NCBI GenBank assembly: GCA_945889495.1
Contig: CAMDBU010000035.1
Span: 1-41,332, forward strand
Direction: 5' to 3'
Source: Syntrophobacter sp. SbD2
GTDB lineage: Bacteria > Desulfobacterota > Binatia > UBA9968
Length of the DNA: 41,332 nt
In this document: in pieces, positions 15,974-24,334 of the stretch
Layout: the number at the start of each line of letters is the position of its first letter
Position numbering within the stretch: the first letter of the stretch is position 1
The notes under the pieces: model-generated
What the model saw: the letters and a program-made list of their open reading frames with translations, nothing else
Databases searched by the model: none
Told to the model about the DNA's origin: nothing
Translations under genes and position numbers: made by a program

Positions 15974-16156
15974 TCAGGAGGGATCGTCAGGATTTTTTTT
16001 CGGCGTAATATCGATCTCATCGGCTTGGTTGACGGTTTTGCGAAACTTGCGAATGCTCTCGCCAATACTGGCGCCCAGGTCGGGCAGGCGCTTGTTGAAC
16101 AGCACCAAGACGATCACCAACACGACCAATAATTCACCCACGCCGAGACCGAACAT
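15974..16156 (-). CDS. tatA: Sec-independent translocase subunit TatA/TatE
   Basis: A 60-residue TatA-type protein: N-terminal helix GLGVGELLVVLVIVLVLF, hinge, then amphipathic helix KRLPDLGASIGESIRKFRK and a charged tail. It polymerises to form the passage for folded Tat substrates. The window encodes one clear Tat substrate (amidohydrolase at 25486). The usual Phe-Gly hinge is Phe-Asn here (LFNKRLPDLG), a modest deviation. TatB and TatC are not in the window. Confidence 0.88.
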   Translation of the reverse strand: MFGLGVGELLVVLVIVLVLFNKRLPDLGASIGESIRKFRKTVNQADEIDITPKKNPDDPS

Positions 16157-16247
16157 CGGACCTCCAGAAGCTCACGGCCAACGCGCCGCCGCCCGACTGC
16201 CGCGGCGAGCCAGATTCGTTGGCTGAGCGATTCGAAGATATACCATC

Positions 16248-17063
16248 GTGACTCGATTGAACATCTCGCTGACTCGGTCCCTGGCGCTTTCGCTGGCGCT
16301 CCACGCGGCGATCTTTAGCTATTTTATACTAATGCAAAAGTTGGCGGCGCGGGTTCGCTCCGAGCCGCCGCCGATCGCGGTGTCCTTACTCCCGCCGCGC
16401 GAGAGAGCACCCAGCGCGCCGGCTGGACGGGCGCCCACCGAAGCGGCGAAAACCCCGGCAAACATCGCTAGGAAAGACGCCGCGAAGGCCCACCAGCAAG
16501 CCTTGCTGCCGCGCGCCGAGAAAGCTCAGGAAAGTCCCCGCCGTCCAGCGGCGGAGAAATCTTCCGCTGTCGAACGGTCGCGGGACGAAGCGGTCAACGG
16601 AATGCCGGTGCCGACCGCTCCGGTGCCGCCGCGCGATCTGCCGGTCGAGAAAAGCGTGGTCAGCGAACGGCGGCTGCCGACGGTGAAAGAACTGCTACCG
16701 CCGCTGACCTATTCCAGTGGCGACAATCGCACTCCGGTGAGCTTGAACACCCGCGATCCGGTCTACGTGAGCTATTTCAACCGGATCAAACAGGCGATTG
16801 AAATCAACTGGGAATATCCCGAACTCGCCAAGCGCTATGGTCTGCAAGGCAAGCTCTCGGTGGAGTTCACCGTCGGCGCCGACGGTCAATTGGAACAGCT
16901 GCGCATGGTGCGCTCATCGGGTTCGCAGTTACTCGATGACGAAGCGCTCCGAGCGATCAAAGCCGCCGCGCCCTTTCCGCGCATCCCGGCCTGGCTCAAG
17001 GGCAGCTCGCTGCCGATTTCCGCGTCCATGGAATATAGCGACAGCCGGCTCAATTACCGCTAA
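16248..17063 (+). CDS. TonB-family energy transducer or cell-envelope protein
   Basis: A 271-residue TonB-like protein. A single N-terminal membrane helix (about 12-28) is followed by a Pro/Ala/Arg-rich periplasmic spacer to about 150 and a C-terminal TonB domain (NRIKQAIEINWEYPELAKRY, LSVEFTVGADGQLEQLRMV, LLDDEALRAIKAAAPFPRIP). TonB transmits proton-motive force to outer-membrane receptors. No exbB/exbD or receptor is adjacent, so it may instead be a TolA- or GltJ-like protein. GTG start with a weak ribosome binding site. Confidence 0.83.
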   Translation: MTRLNISLTRSLALSLALHAAIFSYFILMQKLAARVRSEPPPIAVSLLPPRERAPSAPAGRAPTEAAKTPANIARKDAAKAHQQALLPRAEKAQESPRRPAAEKSSAVERSRDEAVNGMPVPTAPVPPRDLPVEKSVVSERRLPTVKELLPPLTYSSGDNRTPVSLNTRDPVYVSYFNRIKQAIEINWEYPELAKRYGLQGKLSVEFTVGADGQLEQLRMVRSSGSQLLDDEALRAIKAAAPFPRIPAWLKGSSLPISASMEYSDSRLNYR

Positions 17064-17075
17064 ATTTAGATTCCC

Positions 17076-18581
17076 TCAATCGTCTGAGCCAGCTTTGGCT
17101 GGTGACGCTTCCCAGCGCAGCACCGGTTTGCGCGCGGCGCGCGCTTCGTCGAGGCGCGACACCGGCGTGGAGTGGGGCGCACTCTTGACTAGCTCGGGAT
17201 CGTCTTTGGCTTCCTGGGCGATGGCCAGCATGGCGTCGCAAAAACCGTCCAAGGTCTCCGGCGTTTCGGTTTCGGTGGGCTCGATCATCAAGGCGCCCGA
17301 CACCACCAGCGGGAAATAAATCGTCGGCGGATGATAGCCGTAGTCGAGTAGCCGCTTGGCGATGTCGAGAGTGCTGACGCCATTTTTATGCTGGATGCGG
17401 TCGGTAAGGATGCACTCATGCATGCAGGGCTGGTTGTAAGCCAGCTGATAGCTTTTCTCTAATTTGGTGCGAATGTAGTTGGCGTTGAGGAGCGCCATGC
17501 GGCTGGCATTTTCCAAGCCGTCGCCGCCCAGGGACAGAATGTAAGTGTAGGCGCGCAACAGCACGCCGAAGTTGCCGAGAAAAGAGCGCACCCGCCCCAC
17601 CGACTTGGGACAGTTCTCGTCGAGAACGAAATTTTCGCCGGACTTGACGATGCGTGGCACCGGCAAGTAATCGCGCAACTGCGCTTTCACACCCACCGGC
17701 CCGGCTCCCGGCCCGCCGCCGCCATGGGGCGTGGAAAAGGTCTTATGCAAGTTCATATGCAAAACATCGACGCCCATATGGCCGGGTTTGGCGATGCCCA
17801 TGAGCGCGTTTAAATTCGCGCCGTCCAAATAAACCATGCCGCCCTTAGCGTGGACGACTTGGGCGATCGCTTCGATGTTAGTCTCGAACAAGCCCAGGGT
17901 GTTGGGATTGGTGATCATGATCGCCGCGACATCGGCGTCCATGACTTTCTCCACCGCGGCGGCGTCGATGACACCTTTGTCGTTGGACGAGATTTGAATC
18001 ACGTCGTAGCCGCACAACGTCGAGCTCGCCGGGTTGGTGCCATGGGCGGTGTCGGGGACGATGATATTTTTCCGCGGGTCGCCGCGCTCGGCCAAGTAGG
18101 CGCGAATCAGCATCAAGCCGGTGAGCTCGCCCTGGGCGCCCGCCGAGGGCTGCAAACTGACATGCTCCATGCCGCTGATTTCAGCGAGCATCTGTTCCAG
18201 CTCAAAGAGCAGCGCCAGCGCGCCTTGCAAATATTCCGGCGCGGCCATGGGGTGAAGCTGGGCGAAGCCGGGAAAGCGCGCCACCGCTTCGTTGATCTTG
18301 GGATTGTACTTCATGGTGCAAGAGCCCAAGGGATAGAACTGGCTCTCGATGGAAAAATTGCGCTGCGACAGGCCGGTGAAATGGCGCAGCACTTCGAGCT
18401 CGCCCAATTCGGGAAAGTCCGAGATGCCATCTTGGCGCAACAAGTGGGCCGGAATCGAATCCTCGACCTTACCGCCCTCCGCCGGCCAATCCACCGCACT
18501 GCGCCCCGCTGAGCCGCTCTCGAATAAGAGCTTGGGCGGCGCCACCATGGAACGCTTCTTATCTTGCGACAGTTCGGACAA
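17076..18581 (-). CDS. gcvPB: glycine dehydrogenase (decarboxylating) subunit 2, GcvPB
   Basis: A 501-residue P-protein C-terminal half of the glycine cleavage system. With GcvPA it decarboxylates glycine and passes the aminomethyl group to lipoylated GcvH. The PLP lysine is K280 in MNLHKTFSTPHGGGGPG. LGSCTMKYNPKINE, QPSAGAQGELTGL and DTAHGTNPAS are conserved. It starts at a TTG preceded by GAGGAG, which lies inside the end of gcvPA (23-base overlap), so translational coupling is likely. It is the last gene of the unit. Confidence 0.95.
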   Translation of the reverse strand: MSELSQDKKRSMVAPPKLLFESGSAGRSAVDWPAEGGKVEDSIPAHLLRQDGISDFPELGELEVLRHFTGLSQRNFSIESQFYPLGSCTMKYNPKINEAVARFPGFAQLHPMAAPEYLQGALALLFELEQMLAEISGMEHVSLQPSAGAQGELTGLMLIRAYLAERGDPRKNIIVPDTAHGTNPASSTLCGYDVIQISSNDKGVIDAAAVEKVMDADVAAIMITNPNTLGLFETNIEAIAQVVHAKGGMVYLDGANLNALMGIAKPGHMGVDVLHMNLHKTFSTPHGGGGPGAGPVGVKAQLRDYLPVPRIVKSGENFVLDENCPKSVGRVRSFLGNFGVLLRAYTYILSLGGDGLENASRMALLNANYIRTKLEKSYQLAYNQPCMHECILTDRIQHKNGVSTLDIAKRLLDYGYHPPTIYFPLVVSGALMIEPTETETPETLDGFCDAMLAIAQEAKDDPELVKSAPHSTPVSRLDEARAARKPVLRWEASPAKAGSDD

Positions 18582-19908
18582 GACGATCGATCTCCTCTGG
18601 TGGATTCATTTCGGTGACGCAAGTAAGAAAACTATCCGGCAGCTCGGGATACCACTGCGCCAGCGCGATGCCCGGCAGAATTTTTTCCGTGGCGCACTTG
18701 GCGAACAGCTCCGGCACATTTGTCGAACGCAAAACAAACTCATTGAAGAATGGCCCGGTGAACAACGGCGAACAGTTTGCCTGCGATATCAACTTTGCTC
18801 GAGCATCATGGGCGCGGGCGACATTGATCTCGGCGATGCGGCGCAGCCCCGATTTGCCGAGGAGCGCCATGTAGACGGTGGCAGCCAAAGCGCACAAAGT
18901 CTGGCTGGTACAAATATTCGATGTCGCCTTCTCGCGCCGGATATGCTGCTCGCGGGTGGCCAGGGTCAGAACGAAGCCGCGCCGCCCTTCGCCATCGACG
19001 GTCTCACCGACTAACCGGCCGGGAATATTTCTGACAAACTTTTTCTGGCAGGCAAAAAATCCAAAGGCTGGGCCGCCGAGGCTCATCGGCACGCCCAAGC
19101 TTTGCCCCTCGCCGACGGCGATGTCGGCGCCGAACTCTCCCGGCGGCTTAAGTAAGGCCAACGCCAAAGGCTCGCTGGTGACGCTGATCAATTGCGCGCC
19201 AACGCCGTCGCAGGCAGCGCGCATGGGCGCAAGGTCTTCGATTACGCCAAAAAAATTCGGGTAGCCCACCACCACGCACATGGTTTGGTCGTTGAGCTGG
19301 CGTTTGAGCTGTTCGACATCGGTGGCGCCGCTGGCCAGATCGAAGGGGATTTCTTCGAGTTGAACGTCCTCAAGATTTTTCAGATAGGTCGCAACCACCG
19401 CACGGTATTGCGGATGCAGCGCCCGCGAGATCAGTACCCGGCGCTTTTTCACCGGTTGAATGCGCCGCGCCATCAGCACAGCTTCGGCCACCGCCGAGGC
19501 GCCGTCATAGACCGCGGCGTTGGAAACTTCCATGCCGGTGAGTTGACAAATCAGCGTCTGGTATTCGAACAGCGCCTGGAGCGTGCCCTGGCTCACCTCC
19601 GGTTGGTAGGGCGTGTAGGAGGTCGAAAACTCGGCCCGCGAAATGGTCGCGTCCACCGCGCTGGGAATGAAGTGATGATAAATACCGCCGCCGAGAAAGA
19701 AACTCCAGTCGGCCGCCGAAACGTTGCGCGCGCCGAGCGCGCTCAAGCGCCGGCGCACTTCCAGTTCGGTCAACCCGGCGGGCAGTGCTATGGCGGCGCG
19801 CTCGCGCAACGACTGCGGCACATGACGATAGAGATCGTCGAGGGACGCACAGCCGATGGCGCGTAGCATGCGCTCCTGATCGGCAACGGTGTGGGGAGTA
19901 TAACGCAT
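18559..19908 (-). CDS. gcvPA: glycine dehydrogenase (decarboxylating) subunit 1, GcvPA
   Basis: A 449-residue N-terminal half of the P-protein. Typical stretches: YTPHTVADQERMLRAIG at the start, FLGGGIYHHFIPSAVD, TPYQPEVSQGTLQALFEYQT (about residues 96-115), and the GEGQSLGVPMSLGGPAFGFF region near 270. The split P-protein is common in Deltaproteobacteria, Firmicutes and archaea, unlike the single GcvP of E. coli. It sits nine bases after gcvH and overlaps gcvPB. Confidence 0.94.
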   Translation of the reverse strand: MRYTPHTVADQERMLRAIGCASLDDLYRHVPQSLRERAAIALPAGLTELEVRRRLSALGARNVSAADWSFFLGGGIYHHFIPSAVDATISRAEFSTSYTPYQPEVSQGTLQALFEYQTLICQLTGMEVSNAAVYDGASAVAEAVLMARRIQPVKKRRVLISRALHPQYRAVVATYLKNLEDVQLEEIPFDLASGATDVEQLKRQLNDQTMCVVVGYPNFFGVIEDLAPMRAACDGVGAQLISVTSEPLALALLKPPGEFGADIAVGEGQSLGVPMSLGGPAFGFFACQKKFVRNIPGRLVGETVDGEGRRGFVLTLATREQHIRREKATSNICTSQTLCALAATVYMALLGKSGLRRIAEINVARAHDARAKLISQANCSPLFTGPFFNEFVLRSTNVPELFAKCATEKILPGIALAQWYPELPDSFLTCVTEMNPPEEIDRLVRTVAR

Positions 19909-19917
19909 TAGGCGGCG

Positions 19918-20385
19918 CTATTTGTCGTCGTCATCCTTTTCGTCTTCTTCTTCCTCGTCGTCGTCCTCATCTTCGTCTTCGTCTTCTTCGTCGTCATCTT
20001 CCTTTTGCTGGGCGACATACTCGGCGTACTCGTCGGCGTCCATTAAATCTTTTAGATCGTCGATATCGGAAAGCTCGACACGCACCATCCAGCCGTCGCC
20101 GTAAGGATCGTCGTTGATGGTCTCGGGGTTGTCGGGGAGAATTTCGTTGGTCTCCAGCACCTCGCCGCTCACCGGCGCGTAAATATCCGACACCGCCTTG
20201 ACCGACTCCACCGCGCCAAAGGGATCGTCCTTGACGATCTTCTCGCCGACTTCGGGGAGCTCGACGAAAACGATATCACCCAACTCTTCCTGGGCAAACT
20301 CGGTGATGCCGATGGTCGCGCTGGTGCCTTCGACCAGCACCCATTCATGTTCTTTGGAATATTTAAGTCCTTCGGGAAACTCCAT
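19918..20385 (-). CDS. gcvH: glycine cleavage H protein with acidic C-terminal tail
   Basis: The lipoyl carrier shuttling the aminomethyl intermediate between GcvP and GcvT and delivering electrons to lipoamide dehydrogenase. Residues 1-127 are a standard GcvH: KYSKEHEW, GITEFAQEELGDIVFVELP, lipoylated K63 in ESVKAVSDIYAPVSG, and the GDGWMVRVE end. It then adds a tail from residue 129 to 155 with 25 Asp/Glu out of 27, which GcvH normally lacks. The coding strand there is GA-rich with varied GAC/GAT/GAA/GAG codons, so it is not a simple single-codon slippage. AAGGAGG precedes the ATG. The tail's role is unknown. Confidence 0.95.
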   Translation of the reverse strand: MEFPEGLKYSKEHEWVLVEGTSATIGITEFAQEELGDIVFVELPEVGEKIVKDDPFGAVESVKAVSDIYAPVSGEVLETNEILPDNPETINDDPYGDGWMVRVELSDIDDLKDLMDADEYAEYVAQQKEDDDEEDEDEDEDDDEEEEDEKDDDDK

Positions 20386-20419
20386 CGCTGACCTCCTTCG
20401 TGATCCTGAAGCTGCGCCG

Positions 20420-21505
20420 CTAACGGCGATAAAATGGCAATGAAACGATTTTGACCGGAATCATCCGGCCGCGAATCTCGACGTCCAGGCGGTTGTCCAG
20501 CGCCGCCGCGCCGCTCTCGACATAGGCGAGCGCGATCGATTTGTCCAAGGACGGCGATTTGGTGCCGCTGGTAACCGCGCCGACTTTGACTCCGTCTTTG
20601 AAGACGCCGTACTCCGCGCGTGGAATCCCCGGCGCCAAGGCTTCGAGTCCAACCAACTTGCGCGCCACGCCCCGCTGTTTTTGCCGCAGCAGAATGTCGC
20701 GGCCGAAAAACTCCGGCTTGGCTAACTTAACCACCCAATCCAAACCCGCTTCCAAGGGCGTCGTCATGTCATCCAACTCATGGCCGTAGAGCGGATAAGC
20801 TTTTTCCAGCCGCAAGGTATCCCGGGCGCCCAGTCCGACGGCCACTAAGCCGTGCGGTTCTCCAGCTTGCATCAAGCCATTCCACAAACCTTCGGCGGCA
20901 TCGCCATGACAATAAAGTTCAAACCCCGCCTCGCCGGTGTAGCCGGTGCGCGCCACCATGCAGCGGATCGCCGCCACGTCGGCAAAGGCGAAGTGAAACG
21001 ACTTCAACGCCGCCAACGGCTGCGCGGTCAGCAGTTGTAAGATCGCCTCGGCCGCCGGCCCCTGAAGCGCCAGCTGGGCGTACATGGCGCTCTGATTTTC
21101 CACTTCGACATCGGCCGTAGCATGGCTGGCGAGCCAGGCAAAGTCTTTGTCGATGTTCGAGGCGTTGACGCAGATGAAATAGGCCTCGGGCTTGACCCGA
21201 TAAATTATCACATCGTCGATCACGCCGCCCTGCGGGTTGAGCAGGAAATTGTACTGCGCTTGAAAGATTTGCAAGCGCGCCACGTCGTTGGCGGTGAGCC
21301 GCTGGCAAAACTCCAAGGCGCCGGCGCCGCGCACTTCGATCTCGCCCATATGGCTGACATCGAACAGCCCGGCTTTACCACGCACCGCCAGATGCTCCTT
21401 GATGACGCCGCGGTACTGCACCGGCATTTCCCAGCCGGCGAACTCGACCATCTTAGCGCCGGCGCGCCGATGGGCGTCATAGAGCGGCGTGCGTTTCAGC
21501 GCCAT
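20420..21505 (-). CDS. gcvT: aminomethyltransferase (glycine cleavage T protein)
   Basis: A 361-residue T protein that transfers the methylene group from GcvH to tetrahydrofolate and releases ammonia. Seen: TPLYDAHRRAGAKMVEFAGWEMP at the N-terminus (split by position 5-27), the folate-site DVSHMGEIEVRG, TGYTGEAGFELY, and AVGLGARDTLRLEKAYPLYG. The C-terminal barrel ends RGRMIPVKIVSLPFYRR. I prefer the ATG at 21505; a TTG seven codons upstream is possible. It is followed by gcvH after 34 bases. Confidence 0.94.
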   Translation of the reverse strand: MALKRTPLYDAHRRAGAKMVEFAGWEMPVQYRGVIKEHLAVRGKAGLFDVSHMGEIEVRGAGALEFCQRLTANDVARLQIFQAQYNFLLNPQGGVIDDVIIYRVKPEAYFICVNASNIDKDFAWLASHATADVEVENQSAMYAQLALQGPAAEAILQLLTAQPLAALKSFHFAFADVAAIRCMVARTGYTGEAGFELYCHGDAAEGLWNGLMQAGEPHGLVAVGLGARDTLRLEKAYPLYGHELDDMTTPLEAGLDWVVKLAKPEFFGRDILLRQKQRGVARKLVGLEALAPGIPRAEYGVFKDGVKVGAVTSGTKSPSLDKSIALAYVESGAAALDNRLDVEIRGRMIPVKIVSLPFYRR

Positions 21506-21596
21506 CGCCACCGCCCCTGGATACAAGAAGCACTGGTTCGGTTGTTATGTCTCAAGCAGAAATTTCTCCGCGATCCTCGCCAACAAACCAACCCGA

Positions 21597-21738
21597 GGGC
21601 GGGTTTAAAACCCGCCCCTACTGCGGATTCTTTTTTTGTGTTCTTTGCGTTCTTTGCGGCCAATCCCCCCTCCTTCATCCTCCCCCGCAAGCGGGGGAGG
21701 AAAGAGGTGGGGGCTCTGTGCTCTCTGTGCCCTCCGTG
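21597..21738. repeat. repeat-rich spacer between folD and gcvT
   Basis: Four elements lie here. A GGGCGGG/CCCGCCC palindrome is at 21597-21617. CTTTGCG occurs at 21643 and 21652, and CTCTGTG-type units at 21714, 21723 and 21732, all nine bases apart. A perfect CCTCCCCCGC-AA-GCGGGGGAGG palindrome is at 21679-21700. The heptamers are the same family as at 10602-10687. The whole space (21506-21784) shows no gene, and I find no glycine riboswitch. Confidence 0.6.
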
Positions 21739-21784
21739 GTGAGTCATCCGAATCTCACGGCACACTTAATCACGCGCGACCGAA

Positions 21785-22645
21785 CTAACGCTCCCGTTGC
21801 AACGAATCCTTCGCCGCCTTCAAGGTATTGAACAACAACATGCAAATCGTCATCGGGCCGACGCCGCCGGGCACCGGGGTGATCGCCGAGGCGCGCTCCT
21901 TGGCGGTCTCGAACTCGACATCGCCGCACAGTTTGCCGTTGGCTTGCCGGTTGATGCCGACATCGATCACCACCGCGCCGGGCTTGATCCAATCGCCGCG
22001 CACGATGCCGGCCTTGCCGATGGCGACCACGACGATGTCGCCGCGCGCCACTTCATCGCGCAGGCTGGCCGTCCGTGAATGGCAAATCGTCACCGTGGCA
22101 TGTTTCTCGAGTAACATCAGTGCCACCGGTTTACCGACGATGTTGCTGCGGCCGACGATGACGGCGTTTTTCCCCTTGGGATCGCAGTCCACCGACTCCA
22201 ATAACTTCATCACGCCGAGTGGCGTGCACGGCCGGTAGCCGTCGGCGCCGACGACTAAATTGCCCTGATTGACCGGATGGAAACCGTCGACGTCCTTGAA
22301 CGGCGACACCGCGTTGAGAATTTTTTCCGGGCGAATATGCGGTGGCAGCGGCAATTGCACCAGGATGCCGTGGACATGCTTGTCCTTGTTGAGCTGGTGC
22401 ACCAGCGCCAGCAGATCTTTTTCTGACACCGTCGCCGGCAGGAAATGCTCGAAGGACTTGATGCCGACTTCCTTGCAGGCTTTTTCCTTGTTGCGCACGT
22501 AAATATGCGACGCCGGATCGTCGCCCACCAGCACCACCGCCAATCCCGGCGCCATGCTCCAGCGCCGCTCCAAGCCTTCAACTTCTTCCTTGATTTGTTG
22601 CTGAACTACTTTGGCGACGGCCTTGCCGTCGATGATAGTCGCCAT
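21785..22645 (-). CDS. folD: bifunctional methylenetetrahydrofolate dehydrogenase/cyclohydrolase FolD
   Basis: A 286-residue enzyme converting 5,10-methylene-THF to 10-formyl-THF with NADP reduction. Motifs: Y49-x3-K53 in [11 protein letters not shown] (catalytic), [25 protein letters not shown], the Rossmann [18 protein letters not shown], and the end [18 protein letters not shown]. It accepts the methylene-THF produced by GcvT, whose gene lies 279 bases downstream on the same strand, so the cluster forms a glycine-to-formyl-THF route. Co-transcription across the repeat spacer is uncertain. Confidence 0.95.
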   Translation of the reverse strand: MATIIDGKAVAKVVQQQIKEEVEGLERRWSMAPGLAVVLVGDDPASHIYVRNKEKACKEVGIKSFEHFLPATVSEKDLLALVHQLNKDKHVHGILVQLPLPPHIRPEKILNAVSPFKDVDGFHPVNQGNLVVGADGYRPCTPLGVMKLLESVDCDPKGKNAVIVGRSNIVGKPVALMLLEKHATVTICHSRTASLRDEVARGDIVVVAIGKAGIVRGDWIKPGAVVIDVGINRQANGKLCGDVEFETAKERASAITPVPGGVGPMTICMLLFNTLKAAKDSLQRER

Positions 22646-22717
22646 GATTTAACCCCGCGATTGCTGCGGAAACTATATCGAAACCAAACGCTCGGTAAAA
22701 GTTTAATCTAATATCCT

Positions 22718-22810
22718 CCGCCGCTTGCGGCGGGCACCCTATTCCTGGGGAATCCAAAGGGGGTTGAACATCCCCTTTGGTCGCGAGCGGGGTTCATATC
22801 CCGGTCGCGA
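22718..22810. repeat. three consecutive hairpins in the folD/hydrolase divergent spacer
   Basis: Three stems occur in 93 bases. CCGCCGC-TT-GCGGCGG is at 22718-22733. CCAAAGGGG/CCCCTTTGG with a nine-base loop is at 22754-22780. TCGCGA-G-CGGG/CCCG-G-TCGCGA is at 22781-22810. None has a U-tract. The 334-base space (22646-22979) has no convincing gene; the hydrolase ribosome binding site AGAGGAAA is at its right end. Confidence 0.55.
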
Positions 22811-22979
22811 AATGCTCAATCGATTTGATCTTTTGGATGACATGGAGAATTGGAAAGGTCAACAGCAAGCGCGCCGTTTTCATCGGGAATACTGAAACGA
22901 AGTTATGGCATTGCTGGGCACGGGCGCCGATTGACCTGAGCCCGCTTTACGCATTACATAGACCGAGAGGAAATAATTC

Positions 22980-24071
22980 ATGAGCGAACCGCGTACCGTC
23001 GAAGAAGTCAAAAACGATATCCGCGAGCGGATCGGCACCCGCGCGCCGTTCCTCCACGCCGACAAAGCCGAGTCGGAGCAAGCGCTGGCGCGTATGCCCG
23101 ACTTCCAAGGCGAGACCTGGGCGGCAGCCTGGAACGAGCTCGGCGCCAAGTGGGAAGACAAAGCCCTGGCCGCCGAGAAGGCCGGCGACGCTGGCGAAGC
23201 TAAGTCAGCCTTCTTAAAATCCTACGGTTACTACGGCATCGCCCGCCATCCCTTTCCGAGCTCGCCGGGCAAGCACCATGGCTATTTGAAAACCCGCGAA
23301 ATGTTTTTAGCCGCGTCGAAGTATTTCGACATCGCGGTGGAAAAAGTTTCCATCCCATTCCAACCGAAACCGATCGTCGGCCACCTGCGCCTGCCGAAAA
23401 AGCTGCCGGCGCCGATGATCATGCACTGGGGCGGCATCGACAACTGGAAGGAAGAGCGCCACAGCTTCGGCGAGAACTTCGTCAAGCAAGGCTGGGGCTG
23501 CTTGATCATCGACAGCCCCGGCACCGGCGAATGTCCCATGCTGGCCGGCCCCGACGCTCATCAAGTTCATTTAGCCGTGTTGGAATATCTGCTCAAGCGG
23601 CCCGAGGTCGACTCCAACAAGGTCGCCGCGGTCGGCGCCAGCTTCGGCGGCCACTGGTCGACCAAGCTTGCCCACTTGGCGCCGGACAAACTGCGCGCCG
23701 CGGTCAACTGGGGCGGCGGCATCCATCATTTCTTTCAGCCCCAGTGGCAGGAGCGCTCGCGTCACGCCGATTCGTATCTGTTCGACTTGATCGAAGCGCG
23801 GGCCAATTTATTCGGCAAAAAAACCTTCGACGAACTCTGCGCCGTCATGCCGGCGCTGTCGCTCAAAGATCCCGGCCTATTGGACCAGCCCTGCGCGCCG
23901 CTGTTGATCGTCAACGGCAAGGAAGACAAGCAGGTGCCGCTGGAGGATTTTTATTTACTGCTCGAACATGGCCGCCCCAAGACCATGCGGCTCTTCCCCG
24001 GCGGCCACATGGGCGCGATCCCGAACATCATGAAGACCGTGGTCGACTGGCTGCATACCAAACTGGATTGA
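22980..24071 (+). CDS. alpha/beta hydrolase, dihydroxypseudooxynicotine-hydrolase/FrsA-like
   Basis: A 363-residue soluble hydrolase with a helical N-terminal cap (about 1-120) before the alpha/beta core, as in 2,6-dihydroxypseudooxynicotine hydrolase and FrsA-type proteins. Core markers: MIMHWGGIDNWKEER oxyanion region, IIDSPGTGECP, nucleophile Ser221 in VGASFGGHW, acid Asp316 in NGKEDKQVP, and His343 in FPGGHMGA. Related enzymes cleave C-C or ester bonds. It leads an operon with ligA- and ligB-type genes (five and three bases between genes), so it may process the ring-cleavage product or precursor; the substrate is unknown. Confidence 0.82.
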   Translation: MSEPRTVEEVKNDIRERIGTRAPFLHADKAESEQALARMPDFQGETWAAAWNELGAKWEDKALAAEKAGDAGEAKSAFLKSYGYYGIARHPFPSSPGKHHGYLKTREMFLAASKYFDIAVEKVSIPFQPKPIVGHLRLPKKLPAPMIMHWGGIDNWKEERHSFGENFVKQGWGCLIIDSPGTGECPMLAGPDAHQVHLAVLEYLLKRPEVDSNKVAAVGASFGGHWSTKLAHLAPDKLRAAVNWGGGIHHFFQPQWQERSRHADSYLFDLIEARANLFGKKTFDELCAVMPALSLKDPGLLDQPCAPLLIVNGKEDKQVPLEDFYLLLEHGRPKTMRLFPGGHMGAIPNIMKTVVDWLHTKLD

Positions 24072-24076
24072 AAACC

Positions 24077-24331
24077 ATGAGCCTCTACCAAATGCAAAAG
24101 CTGATCTATCACGTCAATCGCGACGCCGAGCGGCGCGAGCAGTATCGCCAGGACTCCGGCGCCTTCGTGAAGAAGTACGATCTGACCGAACAGGAGAACG
24201 CGGCGATACTGAACGTCGATGTGCGTGCGCTCTACAGCATGGGCGTACACTCGCTGCTCCTACGGCCGTTCACCCTGCTCAACAAAGTGTCCAACGAAGA
24301 TTACGCCAAAGCGCTGAAAGGATTGGTCTGA
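24077..24331 (+). CDS. LigA-type small subunit of extradiol dioxygenase
   Basis: An 84-residue all-helical protein matching the LigA subunit of class III (LigAB) extradiol dioxygenases such as protocatechuate 4,5-dioxygenase. Seen: LYQMQKLIYHVNRDAERREQ, a middle FVKKYDLTEQENAAILNVDV and RALYSMGVHSLLLRPF. LigA caps the active site of the catalytic LigB subunit, encoded three bases downstream. The frame is also open upstream inside the hydrolase gene, but the ATG at 24077 gives the family's usual length. Confidence 0.85.
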   Translation: MSLYQMQKLIYHVNRDAERREQYRQDSGAFVKKYDLTEQENAAILNVDVRALYSMGVHSLLLRPFTLLNKVSNEDYAKALKGLV

Positions 24332-24334
24332 GCC

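Noticed and set aside
19922-20104. Serine-rich frame opposite the gcvH tail
   Set aside because: Poly-Ser is simply the complement of the Asp/Glu codons in the acidic tail.
21506-21784. Glycine riboswitch upstream of gcvT
   Set aside because: The space consists of palindromes and heptamer repeats; no tandem aptamer core is visible.
22786-22810. tRNA-like T-arm (GGGTTCATATCCC)
   Set aside because: No acceptor, D or anticodon arm can be built, and the conserved A58 position is T.
22777-22983. 68-codon open frame before the hydrolase gene
   Set aside because: It begins inside a hairpin, has no ribosome binding site or family features, and overlaps the next start.
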